Below the pieces are notes generated by a model that saw nothing but the letters and a program-made list of their open reading frames with translations, was not told the origin of the DNA and searched no databases. 31,395 bases of DNA. It comes from a virus. The translations under genes were made by a program, and so were the position numbers. Each line of letters starts with the position of its first letter. Within the stretch, counting starts at the first letter, position 1. Positions 23,446-31,257 of this stretch are shown piece after piece. The DNA is taken from positions 1-31,395 of the IMG/VR virus record IMGVR_UViG_3300020429_000007; one strand, 5' to 3'.

Positions 23446-23853
23446 ATGAAAACACAAACTGATAAAGAATGGTTTTTAGAGCATTTTGGAAGGCTTACTA
23501 AAGATCATCAGGAACAGCTAGAAACTATTGGTACGAGATTTAGAAACTATTGGAAACTAATTGAGACATTTCACGTTAGTCCACAAGTACAAGCTAAAAG
23601 TTTTGATCCTAATGAAGAACCATACTTTTATGTAGAGGTTAAAGACCCATCAAAAATACATAAAGTTGAGGAGGTTTGTTTTTATTGTTATGCAGATCGA
23701 ATAGAGGTTAAAAATTATTTTGATTTTGACCAATCAAATGAATATTGGCTAGATGAATACAAAATGACAATAGAAAACTTTTTTAAATATTTAGATCAAT
23801 TACCAAAAGGTTTTCATCACTTTGCAGAATGTATTAATGGGGAAGTGCACTAA
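23446..23853 (+). CDS. Unknown early protein (135 residues)
   Basis: A strong ribosome-binding site, AAGGAGG, lies nine bases before ATG, within the GAGGAACCAC element also found before the integrase gene. The protein starts MKTQTDKEWFLEHFGRLTKD, is rich in aromatic and acidic residues, and contains two paired segments with a D/EPxxYFYVEV strand and KVEEVCFYCYADRIEVKN. The C-terminal helix runs MTIENFFKYLDQLPKG. No family is recognised. The stop overlaps the next ATG (TAATG). Confidence 0.6.
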   Translation: MKTQTDKEWFLEHFGRLTKDHQEQLETIGTRFRNYWKLIETFHVSPQVQAKSFDPNEEPYFYVEVKDPSKIHKVEEVCFYCYADRIEVKNYFDFDQSNEYWLDEYKMTIENFFKYLDQLPKGFHHFAECINGEVH

Positions 23854-23996
23854 TGAATTTTATGGAAGAACTAGAGAAGGAAACTCAAGCTATGTTGAAA
23901 CAAATCAACATAAGAAAAATTGAGAAAACTAAAAAAGCTAAGGAGCGGATCTCTGAATTAAAAACACTTATTAAATTTTGGGAGGAAGACAAATGA
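23853..23996 (+). CDS. Small coiled-coil-like ORF (47 residues)
   Basis: ATG overlaps the previous stop by one base and the stop overlaps the next start by four bases (ATGA). The product is one charged helix (MNFMEELEKETQAMLKQI, then NIRKIEKTKKAKERISELKT) with heptad-like spacing of Leu and Ile, ending KFWEEDK. It also carries the GGGAGGA ribosome-binding site of the next gene. The exact overlaps on both sides support translation. Function unknown; a small dimerising coiled coil is the only structural inference. Confidence 0.6.
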   Translation: MNFMEELEKETQAMLKQINIRKIEKTKKAKERISELKTLIKFWEEDK

Positions 23997-24193
23997 AAAC
24001 CTATAAAGTTGTTACATTCATCTATGAGTTTATTTATGAAGCTGAAGGCGAGCAAATAACTCATTATTTTGTAGGTTTAGAATCACAACAAGATGCCGAT
24101 TGGCATGCTAAAAATTTTTGTGATTGCTACAAACACAAACTTATTTCAATAAAACCTATTTCAAGCAAAGAATACGATAGGAGGTTCCCTTGA
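23993..24193 (+). CDS. Small early protein of unknown function (66 residues)
   Basis: Start chosen at ATG 23993, preceded by GGGAGGA and overlapping the previous stop (ATGA), in place of a start 15 bases upstream. The product MKTYKVVTFIYEFIYEAEGE, then ITHYFVGLESQQDADWHAKN, then FCDCYKHKLISIKPIS looks like a small alpha/beta domain: two strands, a helix and a last strand. A CDCYKH cluster could bind metal but is incomplete. The stop overlaps the TTG start of the following zinc-ribbon gene by four bases. Confidence 0.6.
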   Translation: MKTYKVVTFIYEFIYEAEGEQITHYFVGLESQQDADWHAKNFCDCYKHKLISIKPISSKEYDRRFP

Positions 24194-24450
24194 AGTGTCC
24201 TAAATGTGAGAGCCTAGAAAGTCAAGTGTTTGACAGTCGGGCTACTCTTTCCCAACGTGGTCACAAAATAGGCAAGCCAGTACCCACTTACAAAGAACAA
24301 AGAGAAAAATTTATTCCTTACATTTGGAGGAGGAGGAAGTGTCTAGCTTGTGGTCATAAATTTTCTACTAGGGAATACACAATAAAAAACTTAGTAGATT
24401 TTAATAAACAAAGCTATCTAAAAATGATAGATGAATTAATGCCTGACTAA
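24190..24450 (+). CDS. NrdR-like zinc-ribbon protein without the ATP-cone
   Basis: 86 residues from TTG 24190, supported by GGAGG five bases upstream. The start overlaps the previous stop (TTGA). The protein begins MKCPKCESLESQVFDSRAT and continues IWRRRKCLACGHKFSTREYT. The two CxxC pairs, the VxDSR and the RRRxCLxCGxxFxTxE text are those of the N-terminal zinc ribbon of NrdR, the repressor of ribonucleotide reductase genes. The ATP-cone domain that senses nucleotides in NrdR (total about 150 residues) is missing; only a short helix follows. It may bind DNA without nucleotide control, competing with host NrdR or regulating phage genes such as the integrase gene 25 bases downstream. Confidence 0.72.
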   Translation: MKCPKCESLESQVFDSRATLSQRGHKIGKPVPTYKEQREKFIPYIWRRRKCLACGHKFSTREYTIKNLVDFNKQSYLKMIDELMPD

Positions 24451-24464
24451 TAAACTTACCTTTG
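24447..24464 (+). repeat. 18-bp exact direct repeat, copy 2 (integrase leader)
   Basis: CTAATAAACTTACCTTTG, identical to 22697-22714, begins at the stop codon of the zinc-ribbon gene. It runs directly into GAGGAACCACC, the ribosome-binding segment of the integrase gene. The copies are 1750 bases apart. Confidence 0.85.
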
Positions 24465-24474
24465 AGGAACCACC

Positions 24475-25317
24475 ATGAAAACTAAAATGCCTACACTTTC
24501 TGAAGCAACTAGGGTTGTATATAAAAGAAGAAAGAACGGAACTAAATCTGCTACTAATTTCTTGATAGGAATGAAGCATAACATCAAAGCACTTGGGGAT
24601 TTACCAGTAAATAAAATTACTAGACCCTTGGTAAATAAAATGATGGATTATCACAAAGAAAAATTAAAGAATAGTAATGCAGTTATCAATCAAAAGATGG
24701 GTTATCTTAGGGTCGTCTTATCTGAAATGGAGGAGGACGGATTTATAGAGATGATTAAGATGCCAAAACCTAGACCAACAAAGAACAGTAAGGTTCATTA
24801 TCTAACTAAAAAAATGGAAAATGAATTACTAAATTATTTACAAGATAATGATTATCAAGAAGCAAAAGTAATTATTGAATGTCTTATTGATCTTGGTTGC
24901 AGAGTGAATGAACTTCTTAATTTAGAAAAAAGATTTGTTGATCTTGATAACAACCAAATAAATTTCAACGACAGAAAAAATGATAAAGCCGTAGCTGTGC
25001 CTATGACTAATAGAGTTAATTGGCACATGATTGGTTATCATGCTTTTTGCAAAGATAATGAAAAGTTATTTGATATAAACTACAGCGAACTAAATGCTAT
25101 ATGGCAAAAGGCTAGAAAGGACTTAGGCTATGCCGATAAAAAGTTTTATACTATCCACCTATGCCGACATACCTGTGCGTCTAGGCTAGTACAGAGAGGA
25201 GTACCGATACTACTGGTTAAGGATTGGCTAGGGCATGAGGATATAGAGAACACTATGATTTATGCACACTTACAACCTAAAGCTTTGCACTCTGTAGTAA
25301 ATGTTTTAAATGACTGA
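24475..25317 (+). CDS. int: Tyrosine recombinase / phage integrase
   Basis: 280 residues with the full catalytic set of tyrosine recombinases: R143 (LGCRVNELLNLE), probable beta-hairpin Lys K171 (DRKNDKAVAVP), H228 and R231 (IHLCRHTCASRL), H254 (WLGHEDIENT) and nucleophile Y263 (MIYAHL). The N-terminal about 100 residues form a SAM-like core-binding domain (NFLIGMKHNIKALGDLPVNK); an arm-binding domain is not obvious. The enzyme would integrate or excise phage DNA at an att site. Integrase directly before RNA polymerase is the order known for T7-like marine cyanophages and pelagiphages. The gene has a GAGGA ribosome-binding site and overlaps the polymerase gene by eight bases. Integrity of all residues suggests function. 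Confidence 0.93.
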   Translation: MKTKMPTLSEATRVVYKRRKNGTKSATNFLIGMKHNIKALGDLPVNKITRPLVNKMMDYHKEKLKNSNAVINQKMGYLRVVLSEMEEDGFIEMIKMPKPRPTKNSKVHYLTKKMENELLNYLQDNDYQEAKVIIECLIDLGCRVNELLNLEKRFVDLDNNQINFNDRKNDKAVAVPMTNRVNWHMIGYHAFCKDNEKLFDINYSELNAIWQKARKDLGYADKKFYTIHLCRHTCASRLVQRGVPILLVKDWLGHEDIENTMIYAHLQPKALHSVVNVLND

Positions 25318-27706
25318 GCCTAGTGAAAGACAGTTAGAACTAGAGAAAAGTATCTGTTCTATTGCTGCATACAACAAACTCAGCAAACAAAATAGAAACA
25401 TAGAGAAGGGAAGAGAGAGTTGTAATTACTACGCTAGAAATCTTATTGAAGCAGGGCTAGATAAGCTTACAAAAGAAATAGATAAACATATACAAGAAGC
25501 CTTTAGTGGTAAGGTCGGAGCCAAAGCTGTCTCTGCTATCTTTCTTAAAAAGTTTAGTGACCTTGATGTAGTTTCTTTTATTGCTTTCAAGGTGATAATA
25601 GATAATGTTTCGCAGGTAAAAACTACAACGCAAACAGCTTTAAAGATAGGGCAAATGTTAGAAGATGAACTAAGGTTTACATCTTTTGAAGAGCAAGATA
25701 AAAAGCACTATGACAATATAAAGAACCATACCAGAGACACCAACCACGAAGGATATAAAAAAAGATTAATGGTATATCACATGAATAAGAAGGGTCATAC
25801 CTATGAAGATTGGGGTCGTACTAATAAACTTAAAGTTGGGCTAAAGCTTATTGAGATAGTAATGCTCAAGCTTAGAATGATAAAGCTTATCAATCGTAGG
25901 AATAAAAATAAAACTACCTCTCATATTATCTTTACTGAGGTGTATATGGATTACATAAGGAAGGGTAGAGCCAATAGGATAGCAGCTTATCCTATATACC
26001 TCCCTTGCTTGGATGAACCTAGACCTTGGACTTCTATATATGAAGGTGGTTACTACACATATAGATTAAAGACTAAAGCAATTAAGACTAACGACAAAGC
26101 TTATTTAAAGTCAGCACAAGAACAAGACTTAACAACAAGTCTAAGAGCGTTGTCTCTTGCTCAACAAACAGCTTGGACTGTAAATAAATTTGTTCTTGAA
26201 ACTCTAGTGTATTGTTGGGAAGAACGTATAGAAGTAGGTGCATGTATTGATAGAGAACTGGCAGAGCTACCAACAAAACCTTTGGACATAGATACCAATA
26301 AAGAAAGTCGTAAGGAGTGGAAATATTTAGCTTCTTTAATACATGATATGAACGCACACAATAGAGTCAAGAGATACCAAATACTTACCTTGATTGATAC
26401 AGCAAAAAGATATGATGGCGAAAAATTTTTTCACGTTTACCAGTTTGATTTTACTGGTCGGATGTACCCTGTAACAGCACACTTTCATCCACAAGGTAAT
26501 GATATTGCTAGAGCCTTACATATCTTTCATAAAGGTGCGGAGATAAAAAACAAACAAGATGCAAACTGGCTGGCAATAAGCGGAGCCAATCACTGGGGTC
26601 TTAATAAACATACCTATGAGGAAAGACTAGAGTGGGCATATACAGCAGGGGTAAGTATAGCTGAACAAATATATAAAGATCCAAAGGCACATACAGCTTT
26701 ATGGGGTCAGGCAAAAGAACCATTTCAGTTCCTTGGTTGGTGTAAAGAGTGGCACGAATATCAAATGGTAGGAGAGGGGTATATCTCACATCATTGCTGC
26801 TGCCTTGATGGAACTAATAATGGTTATCAACATATAGCAGGTCTTACATTCGATCAAAGTTTAGCTAATAAAGTAAACCTACAAAATATAAATCAACCAC
26901 AAGATTTATATAAACAAGTACTTGATATTCTATTGCTACTACTAAAGAATGAAGACAATGAACAGGCTAAAGAATGGTATAGATATAAAGATAAATTAAC
27001 TAGAAAGTTTATAAAGAAACCTGTGCTAATGATTCCATACAATTCAACAACATTTGGTATAGCTAACTATATAGAAAAGTATTTTGTAAATGAAAATATA
27101 TCTATGGCAAAGAACTATAAAAATAATTTTTACTTAGCAAGTCTTATCGAACAAGCAGTAAAATATATAACACCTGAGAGCTATAACTTATTAAATTATT
27201 TAAGGACTACTGCTGCTTCTTTTAATGAAGAAAATAAACCTATCGCTTGGCACTCACCATCTGGTTTCTATGTACAACAAAACTATTACGTTAATAAAGT
27301 TAAAAGAGTTAAGACAAAGCTAAGTAGTATGACAATAGATTTAAACATACATGAACCAAATCAAACAAAGATAGATAAACGTAGGCAGTCACAAGGGTTT
27401 CCCAGTAACTATATACATAGTTTAGATGCTGCACATTGTCAGTTAAGTTTAGTAAAGGCTAGTCAAAAAGGACTTAAACAATTTTGTGTAATACATGATT
27501 GCTATGGAAGTCCAGCAGGTGAACTAGAAACATTTATTCAATGTGTAAAACAAACATTCTTTGATATATATAGTGACAATAATTTAGATATTTTGTACCA
27601 TCAAACAGCAGAACAATTAAGTGATACCAGTAAGTTACCACCCGCACTAGATATGGGAGGGTATAACATAACAGATGTCTTGACTGCACCATATATATTT
27701 ACATAA
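25310..27706 (+). CDS. Single-subunit T7-type DNA-directed RNA polymerase
   Basis: 798 residues (T7 enzyme 883), starting inside the integrase gene. Diagnostic motifs: VYQFDFTGRMYPVTAHFHPQ (about 376-395; T7 DFRGRVY...PQG), motif A with catalytic Asp D500 in CLDGTNNGYQH, motif B with K569 and Y577 in KKPVLMIPYNSTTFG, the HSLDAAH segment (703-709), and motif C with D730 in VIHDCYG. The C-terminus ends PYIFT; T7 ends FAFA, and the terminal carboxylate lies near the active site. It transcribes the middle and late genes from phage promoters such as the SP6-like one after terL. A divergent N-terminal domain is expected since this part controls promoter recognition. It is expressed from the early, host-read block. 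Confidence 0.96.
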   Translation: MTEPSERQLELEKSICSIAAYNKLSKQNRNIEKGRESCNYYARNLIEAGLDKLTKEIDKHIQEAFSGKVGAKAVSAIFLKKFSDLDVVSFIAFKVIIDNVSQVKTTTQTALKIGQMLEDELRFTSFEEQDKKHYDNIKNHTRDTNHEGYKKRLMVYHMNKKGHTYEDWGRTNKLKVGLKLIEIVMLKLRMIKLINRRNKNKTTSHIIFTEVYMDYIRKGRANRIAAYPIYLPCLDEPRPWTSIYEGGYYTYRLKTKAIKTNDKAYLKSAQEQDLTTSLRALSLAQQTAWTVNKFVLETLVYCWEERIEVGACIDRELAELPTKPLDIDTNKESRKEWKYLASLIHDMNAHNRVKRYQILTLIDTAKRYDGEKFFHVYQFDFTGRMYPVTAHFHPQGNDIARALHIFHKGAEIKNKQDANWLAISGANHWGLNKHTYEERLEWAYTAGVSIAEQIYKDPKAHTALWGQAKEPFQFLGWCKEWHEYQMVGEGYISHHCCCLDGTNNGYQHIAGLTFDQSLANKVNLQNINQPQDLYKQVLDILLLLLKNEDNEQAKEWYRYKDKLTRKFIKKPVLMIPYNSTTFGIANYIEKYFVNENISMAKNYKNNFYLASLIEQAVKYITPESYNLLNYLRTTAASFNEENKPIAWHSPSGFYVQQNYYVNKVKRVKTKLSSMTIDLNIHEPNQTKIDKRRQSQGFPSNYIHSLDAAHCQLSLVKASQKGLKQFCVIHDCYGSPAGELETFIQCVKQTFFDIYSDNNLDILYHQTAEQLSDTSKLPPALDMGGYNITDVLTAPYIFT

Positions 27707-27779
27707 GCAAAGATCAAGGTATAGTTAGTGAACGTCTTTTATAGACGATTAATCAAGCAACCAAACCAAGGTAAAAAAC

Positions 27780-28436
27780 ATGGAAGAACTCAAGCCAGAG
27801 ACTATTAAGATAGTCACACCTAACCCTACTAATTTTAGGTATTCATATCTTGTAACCCCTGATGAATACAAAGGTGTTAGGAAATATAAAGCAGAGTGTC
27901 TAATAACAAAAGGCACAATGATGAAAGATCAAATGGGTAAAGAAGTTGACGCTGTTGAACATATCTTTGAACAGCTAGAAGGATTACTTGAAAGATGGAA
28001 AGTTGCTTTAAAAGAACACTATCCAGATAGAAAGTTTAGTCTTACAAAAAACAAACATGGCGAACCATCATTGCCTTACTTTCTTGAAGATGATTATTTA
28101 GTAATCAGAACAAGCAAGAAAGCTGGTGGTGTAAAACAGAATGGTGATGTATGGACTAATCCACCTGTAACTTTTTGGGCTAATGAAGATCCCTTACGTC
28201 TTATGACAGAGGAGGAAAAGAAAGAGTATGAAAAGATTAGTCCAGCTTTAGAAGGTCAAATGTCTATGAAATGTAGTGGTTATGATGCAGGTGCTAATGG
28301 TGTCGGTATCAGATGCCAACCTTTACAAGTCATAGTAAGAAAACACGCTGAGTGGACAGGCAGCCCCGACTTTGAAACAGAAGCACAACCTAGTTATGAA
28401 GAAAAAAGAACTGCAACCACAGCAGCAGATTTCTAA
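27780..28436 (+). CDS. Single-stranded DNA-binding protein (T7 gp2.5-like)
   Basis: 218 residues directly after RNA polymerase, where T7-like cyanophages place their gp2.5 analogue. N-terminal strands IVTPNPTNFRYSYLVTPDEY, YKAECLITKG and a KRKFSLTKN-like basic patch suit an OB-fold. The C-terminus ends in an aromatic residue (TATTAADF, with acidic residues earlier in FETEAQPSYEE). In T7 the acidic tail ending DF contacts polymerase and helicase. The protein coats single strands in replication and recombination. A GG-rich site (CAAGG) lies before ATG. The 73-base gap upstream holds a short 5-bp hairpin CGTCT/AGACG. The 3' end overlaps the endonuclease gene out of frame. Confidence 0.82.
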   Translation: MEELKPETIKIVTPNPTNFRYSYLVTPDEYKGVRKYKAECLITKGTMMKDQMGKEVDAVEHIFEQLEGLLERWKVALKEHYPDRKFSLTKNKHGEPSLPYFLEDDYLVIRTSKKAGGVKQNGDVWTNPPVTFWANEDPLRLMTEEEKKEYEKISPALEGQMSMKCSGYDAGANGVGIRCQPLQVIVRKHAEWTGSPDFETEAQPSYEEKRTATTAADF

Positions 28437-28779
28437 ATACAAGAGTAAGTTTGAAGCTGACTTTGCAGCTACACTAAACAAAAAGAAAATTGTATTTACT
28501 TACGAATCATTAGAAATTCCCTATGAAATTACTTACTGCTACAAGCCTGATTTTATCCTCAACAATTTTATTGTTGAAACAAAAGGGTACTTCTCAAAAG
28601 AGGACAGAAGAAAACATCTTATTATCCAGAAGACTAGACCCGAACTAGATATTAGATTTTGTTTTCAAAACAGCAAGACTAAATTATCTAAAGCTAAGAA
28701 CTCTATCTCGTATGCCAAATGGTGTACGAGACATGGTTTTAAATACTGCGATAAAACTATTCCTGATGATTGGTACTAA
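28396..28779 (+). CDS. Endonuclease I / Holliday junction resolvase (T7 gp3-like)
   Basis: 127 residues from ATG 28396; a TTG at 28372 would add eight residues but no homology. All catalytic residues of T7 endonuclease I are present by alignment: Glu in SKFEADF (T7 E20), Asp in YKPDF (D55), Glu and Lys in VETKGY (E65, K67). Further matches are RKHLIIQKTRPELDIRFCF and HGFKYCDKTIPDDW. The enzyme resolves branched DNA before packaging and degrades host DNA. It overlaps the ssb gene by about 40 bases and its stop overlaps the next ORF by one base, so it is tightly coupled in the replication operon. Confidence 0.93.
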   Translation: MKKKELQPQQQISKYKSKFEADFAATLNKKKIVFTYESLEIPYEITYCYKPDFILNNFIVETKGYFSKEDRRKHLIIQKTRPELDIRFCFQNSKTKLSKAKNSISYAKWCTRHGFKYCDKTIPDDWY

Positions 28780-28934
28780 TGTTTAATTACAAAATGCCTG
28801 ACAATCCAAAAGCAGGTGCAACTTATTTTGATCCCATTAATGAGATGTGGAGAGTTTTTAATGGTAAGACTTGGGTTGATGTAAACCTAAGAGAACACAA
28901 ATGTAACTTAGATGAAGAGTCAATACAAGACTAA
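28779..28934 (+). CDS. Small conserved-looking ORF (51 residues)
   Basis: The ATG overlaps the endonuclease stop by one base (TAATG), and the 3' end overlaps the primase-helicase start by 23 bases. The product has a compact pattern: NPKAGATYFDPINEMWRVFN, then GKTWVDVNLREHKC. The G.TYFD......W.VFNG..W.. text resembles short beta modules found in phage structural and tail proteins (a trimmed fibre- or carbohydrate-binding-like hairpin), although here it sits among replication genes. It fills the space exactly, so I regard it as a genuine gene of unknown function. Confidence 0.6.
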   Translation: MFNYKMPDNPKAGATYFDPINEMWRVFNGKTWVDVNLREHKCNLDEESIQD

Positions 28935-30519
28935 AAAGATTTGCCCTGAGTGTGGCAAAAAAAATTGTGCAGTCTTTGATGATGGGCATGAACATTGTTT
29001 TACTATGGGCTGCGACTATACCTACTACCCAAACAAGAAAGAAAAGAAATTGAGTAACATCATTCCAATGAGAAAGCCATCACCTAAATTATTAAAGGTG
29101 ACACCGATAGCTCTACCCAAACGTGGAATCACTAAAGAGACTTGTGAACTATTTGGTTATGGACAGGGAGAATACAGAGGACAACCAGTGCAAGTAGCTA
29201 CTTACAAAGATCAGTTCGGTAAAGATGTAGCACAGCATGTAAGGTTTCAAGACAAAAAGTTTATATGGATTGGTGATATGTCAAAGGTACAACTATGGGG
29301 TCAACATCTATGGAGACAACATGGTAGTAATGGATCAGTATTTGTTACCTGTTGTGAGGGAGAGATTGACTGCATGAGTGCTAGCCAGATACAGGGTAAT
29401 AAGTTTCCTTGTATATCTATTCCGTCAGGAGTGCAGTCAGCAGCTAAGTATCTGGCAGCAAACTATAAATGGTTAGATAGTTTTTGTCGAATAGTTCTTT
29501 GCTTTGATAATGATGAAGCAGGGGAGAAAGCTAGTGAGAAATGTATGGAGGTCTTGCCTAAAGGAAAGGTTGCTATTGCAAGACTAGATAGAAAAGATGT
29601 CAACGAACATCTGATATTGAATGAAGGAGAACTTGTTAAAGATAGATTATGGAAAGCTAGACCAGTAAGACCAGACAGTTTAATTAATGCTGCTGATGCT
29701 TGGGATTTATTTAATAAAGAAACAAGTTTACCTATCTCAGATTTTCCTTATCCAAAGTTAAATGAATATACAAGGGGTCTATTTCCAAGCCAACTGTTTA
29801 CGATAGCTAGTGGTAGTGGTGCAGGTAAAAGCACTATATGTAGAGAGATGGCTTATCACTTTTTGCAACGTGACATCAAGGTAGGTTACATAGGACTAGA
29901 AGAAACAGTACAAAGAACATTACAGGGATTAGTTGGAATAGATCTTAACTGCCCTTTGCATCTCAACGACAATAGATATACAGATGAAGAGATCAAAGCT
30001 GCATTTGATAAGCTGACATCTACTAGAAATTTATTTTTATATAACCACTTTGGTAGTCTTGATCCTGATGTATTGCTTGAACAGATAAGGTATCTGGCAA
30101 CAGTAGATAAAGTAAAGGTAGTAATACTGGATCACATATCTATAGTCATGTCTGGTCTTGAGTTAGACAATGAACGAAGAGCTATAGATGTAACCATGAC
30201 AAAGCTTAGAAGCTTATGTGAATCTACAAATATAGCTTTGATAGTAGTCAGCCATCTACGCAGACCACAAGGCCAAGGACATGAGGAAGGTAGAGACATA
30301 TCTGTTTCTGATCTACGAGGATCTCATAGTCTGGTTCAGTTAAGTGATATTGTTCTTGGTGCTTCACGAAATCAAGTAGGAGAAGCATACGAAAGATCAA
30401 GACTACAACTAAAGATACTTAAGTCAAGACATACTGGTATGACAGGAGAAGTGGATAGGCTGCTGTACGACCAGAACACAGGTCGGTTAGTTGTTTATGA
30501 AGATACCTTTGGAGATTAA
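28912..30519 (+). CDS. Primase-helicase (T7 gp4-like)
   Basis: 535 residues (T7 gp4 566). The zinc-binding domain has C11, C14, C29 and C34 (CPECGKKNC; HCFTMGC). The TOPRIM primase core has E149 in CCEGEIDCMSA and D199/D201 in CFDNDEAG. The RecA-type helicase has Walker A SGSGAGKST (300-308), E330/E331 (IGLEET), Walker B VVILDHISI (403-411) and VVSHLRRP (445-452, motif H3). The acidic C-terminus YEDTFGD is like the T7 tail that contacts DNA polymerase. It unwinds DNA at the replication fork and makes primers. The start follows AGATGAAG with overlap of the previous ORF, and exonuclease follows two bases after the stop (TAATTATG). Confidence 0.96.
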   Translation: MKSQYKTKKICPECGKKNCAVFDDGHEHCFTMGCDYTYYPNKKEKKLSNIIPMRKPSPKLLKVTPIALPKRGITKETCELFGYGQGEYRGQPVQVATYKDQFGKDVAQHVRFQDKKFIWIGDMSKVQLWGQHLWRQHGSNGSVFVTCCEGEIDCMSASQIQGNKFPCISIPSGVQSAAKYLAANYKWLDSFCRIVLCFDNDEAGEKASEKCMEVLPKGKVAIARLDRKDVNEHLILNEGELVKDRLWKARPVRPDSLINAADAWDLFNKETSLPISDFPYPKLNEYTRGLFPSQLFTIASGSGAGKSTICREMAYHFLQRDIKVGYIGLEETVQRTLQGLVGIDLNCPLHLNDNRYTDEEIKAAFDKLTSTRNLFLYNHFGSLDPDVLLEQIRYLATVDKVKVVILDHISIVMSGLELDNERRAIDVTMTKLRSLCESTNIALIVVSHLRRPQGQGHEEGRDISVSDLRGSHSLVQLSDIVLGASRNQVGEAYERSRLQLKILKSRHTGMTGEVDRLLYDQNTGRLVVYEDTFGD

Positions 30520-30521
30520 TT

Positions 30522-31256
30522 ATGACACTACTTATTGATGCTGATTGGTTAGTATATTCTTCTTGTTGTGCCTGTGAAGAAGACACACGTTGGAATGAGT
30601 GGCAACATCAACTTACAAGTGATGTTAGAGACTGTCTTAACTGCTTAGAAAATAGGCTTGATGTTTATAAAAATATTGCACAAGACAAGCATGATATTGT
30701 TATGTGCTTTACTTCTTACCCTACATTTAGACATGAGATATTTCCTGATTATAAAATTAATAGGATAGGTAGAAGGCCACCTTTAGCTTTAAAAAATACA
30801 ATTAACAAAGTAAAAGAAAGATATGAATGTATTACTTATCCAAACCTTGAAGGTGATGACGTACTTGGGTTACTTGCAACTAATGGTAAGTATGACAATC
30901 CTATTATCGTGTCAGTCGATAAGGATATGAGAACCATTCCTTGCAAGCTACTTGCAACAGAAGAGATAGAACATATTACAGAAAAGAAAGCTAACAGGCA
31001 TTGGTTTGAAATGTCTATAGCTGGTGATGCAGGTGACGGAATACTAGGTATTAAAGGTATGGGTATGGTTGCAGCAAGCAAGACCTTAGCTGATACACCT
31101 GATACTAAAGAAGCACTATGGTCTAAGGTACAGGAAACATATACAAAGAAAGGTTATACAATAGCTGATGCCGTACTCAATGCAAGACTTACAAGAATAC
31201 TAAGAGAAGGTGATTATAACTATCAGACAGGAGAAGTAAATCTTTGGAGGCCATAA
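30522..31256 (+). CDS. 5'-3' exonuclease / FEN-like nuclease (T7 gp6-like)
   Basis: 244 residues. It carries the metal-binding motifs of the FEN/gp6 family: LLIDADWLVY at the N-terminus, GDDVLGLLA (EGDD about residue 110), SVDKDMRTIP (D about 129-131) and GDAGDGILGIKGMG (helix-hairpin-helix region with Asp ligands, about residues 168-181). It is shorter than T7 gp6 (347). The enzyme trims DNA ends and removes primers, and degrades host DNA. T7-like phages usually have DNA polymerase between primase-helicase and exonuclease; here the exonuclease follows directly. A stop-TT-ATG junction couples it to the helicase gene. It is followed by a strong hairpin. Confidence 0.9.
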   Translation: MTLLIDADWLVYSSCCACEEDTRWNEWQHQLTSDVRDCLNCLENRLDVYKNIAQDKHDIVMCFTSYPTFRHEIFPDYKINRIGRRPPLALKNTINKVKERYECITYPNLEGDDVLGLLATNGKYDNPIIVSVDKDMRTIPCKLLATEEIEHITEKKANRHWFEMSIAGDAGDGILGIKGMGMVAASKTLADTPDTKEALWSKVQETYTKKGYTIADAVLNARLTRILREGDYNYQTGEVNLWRP

Positions 31257-31257
31257 A

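Noticed and set aside
27728-27750. AACGT....TATAGA in the gap before the ssb gene, resembling a second phage promoter; a 5-bp hairpin CGTCT/AGACG lies in it.
   Set aside because: Spacing between the upstream half and TATAG does not fit the SP6 or T7 layout and the stem is short. Left as an unassigned leader feature.
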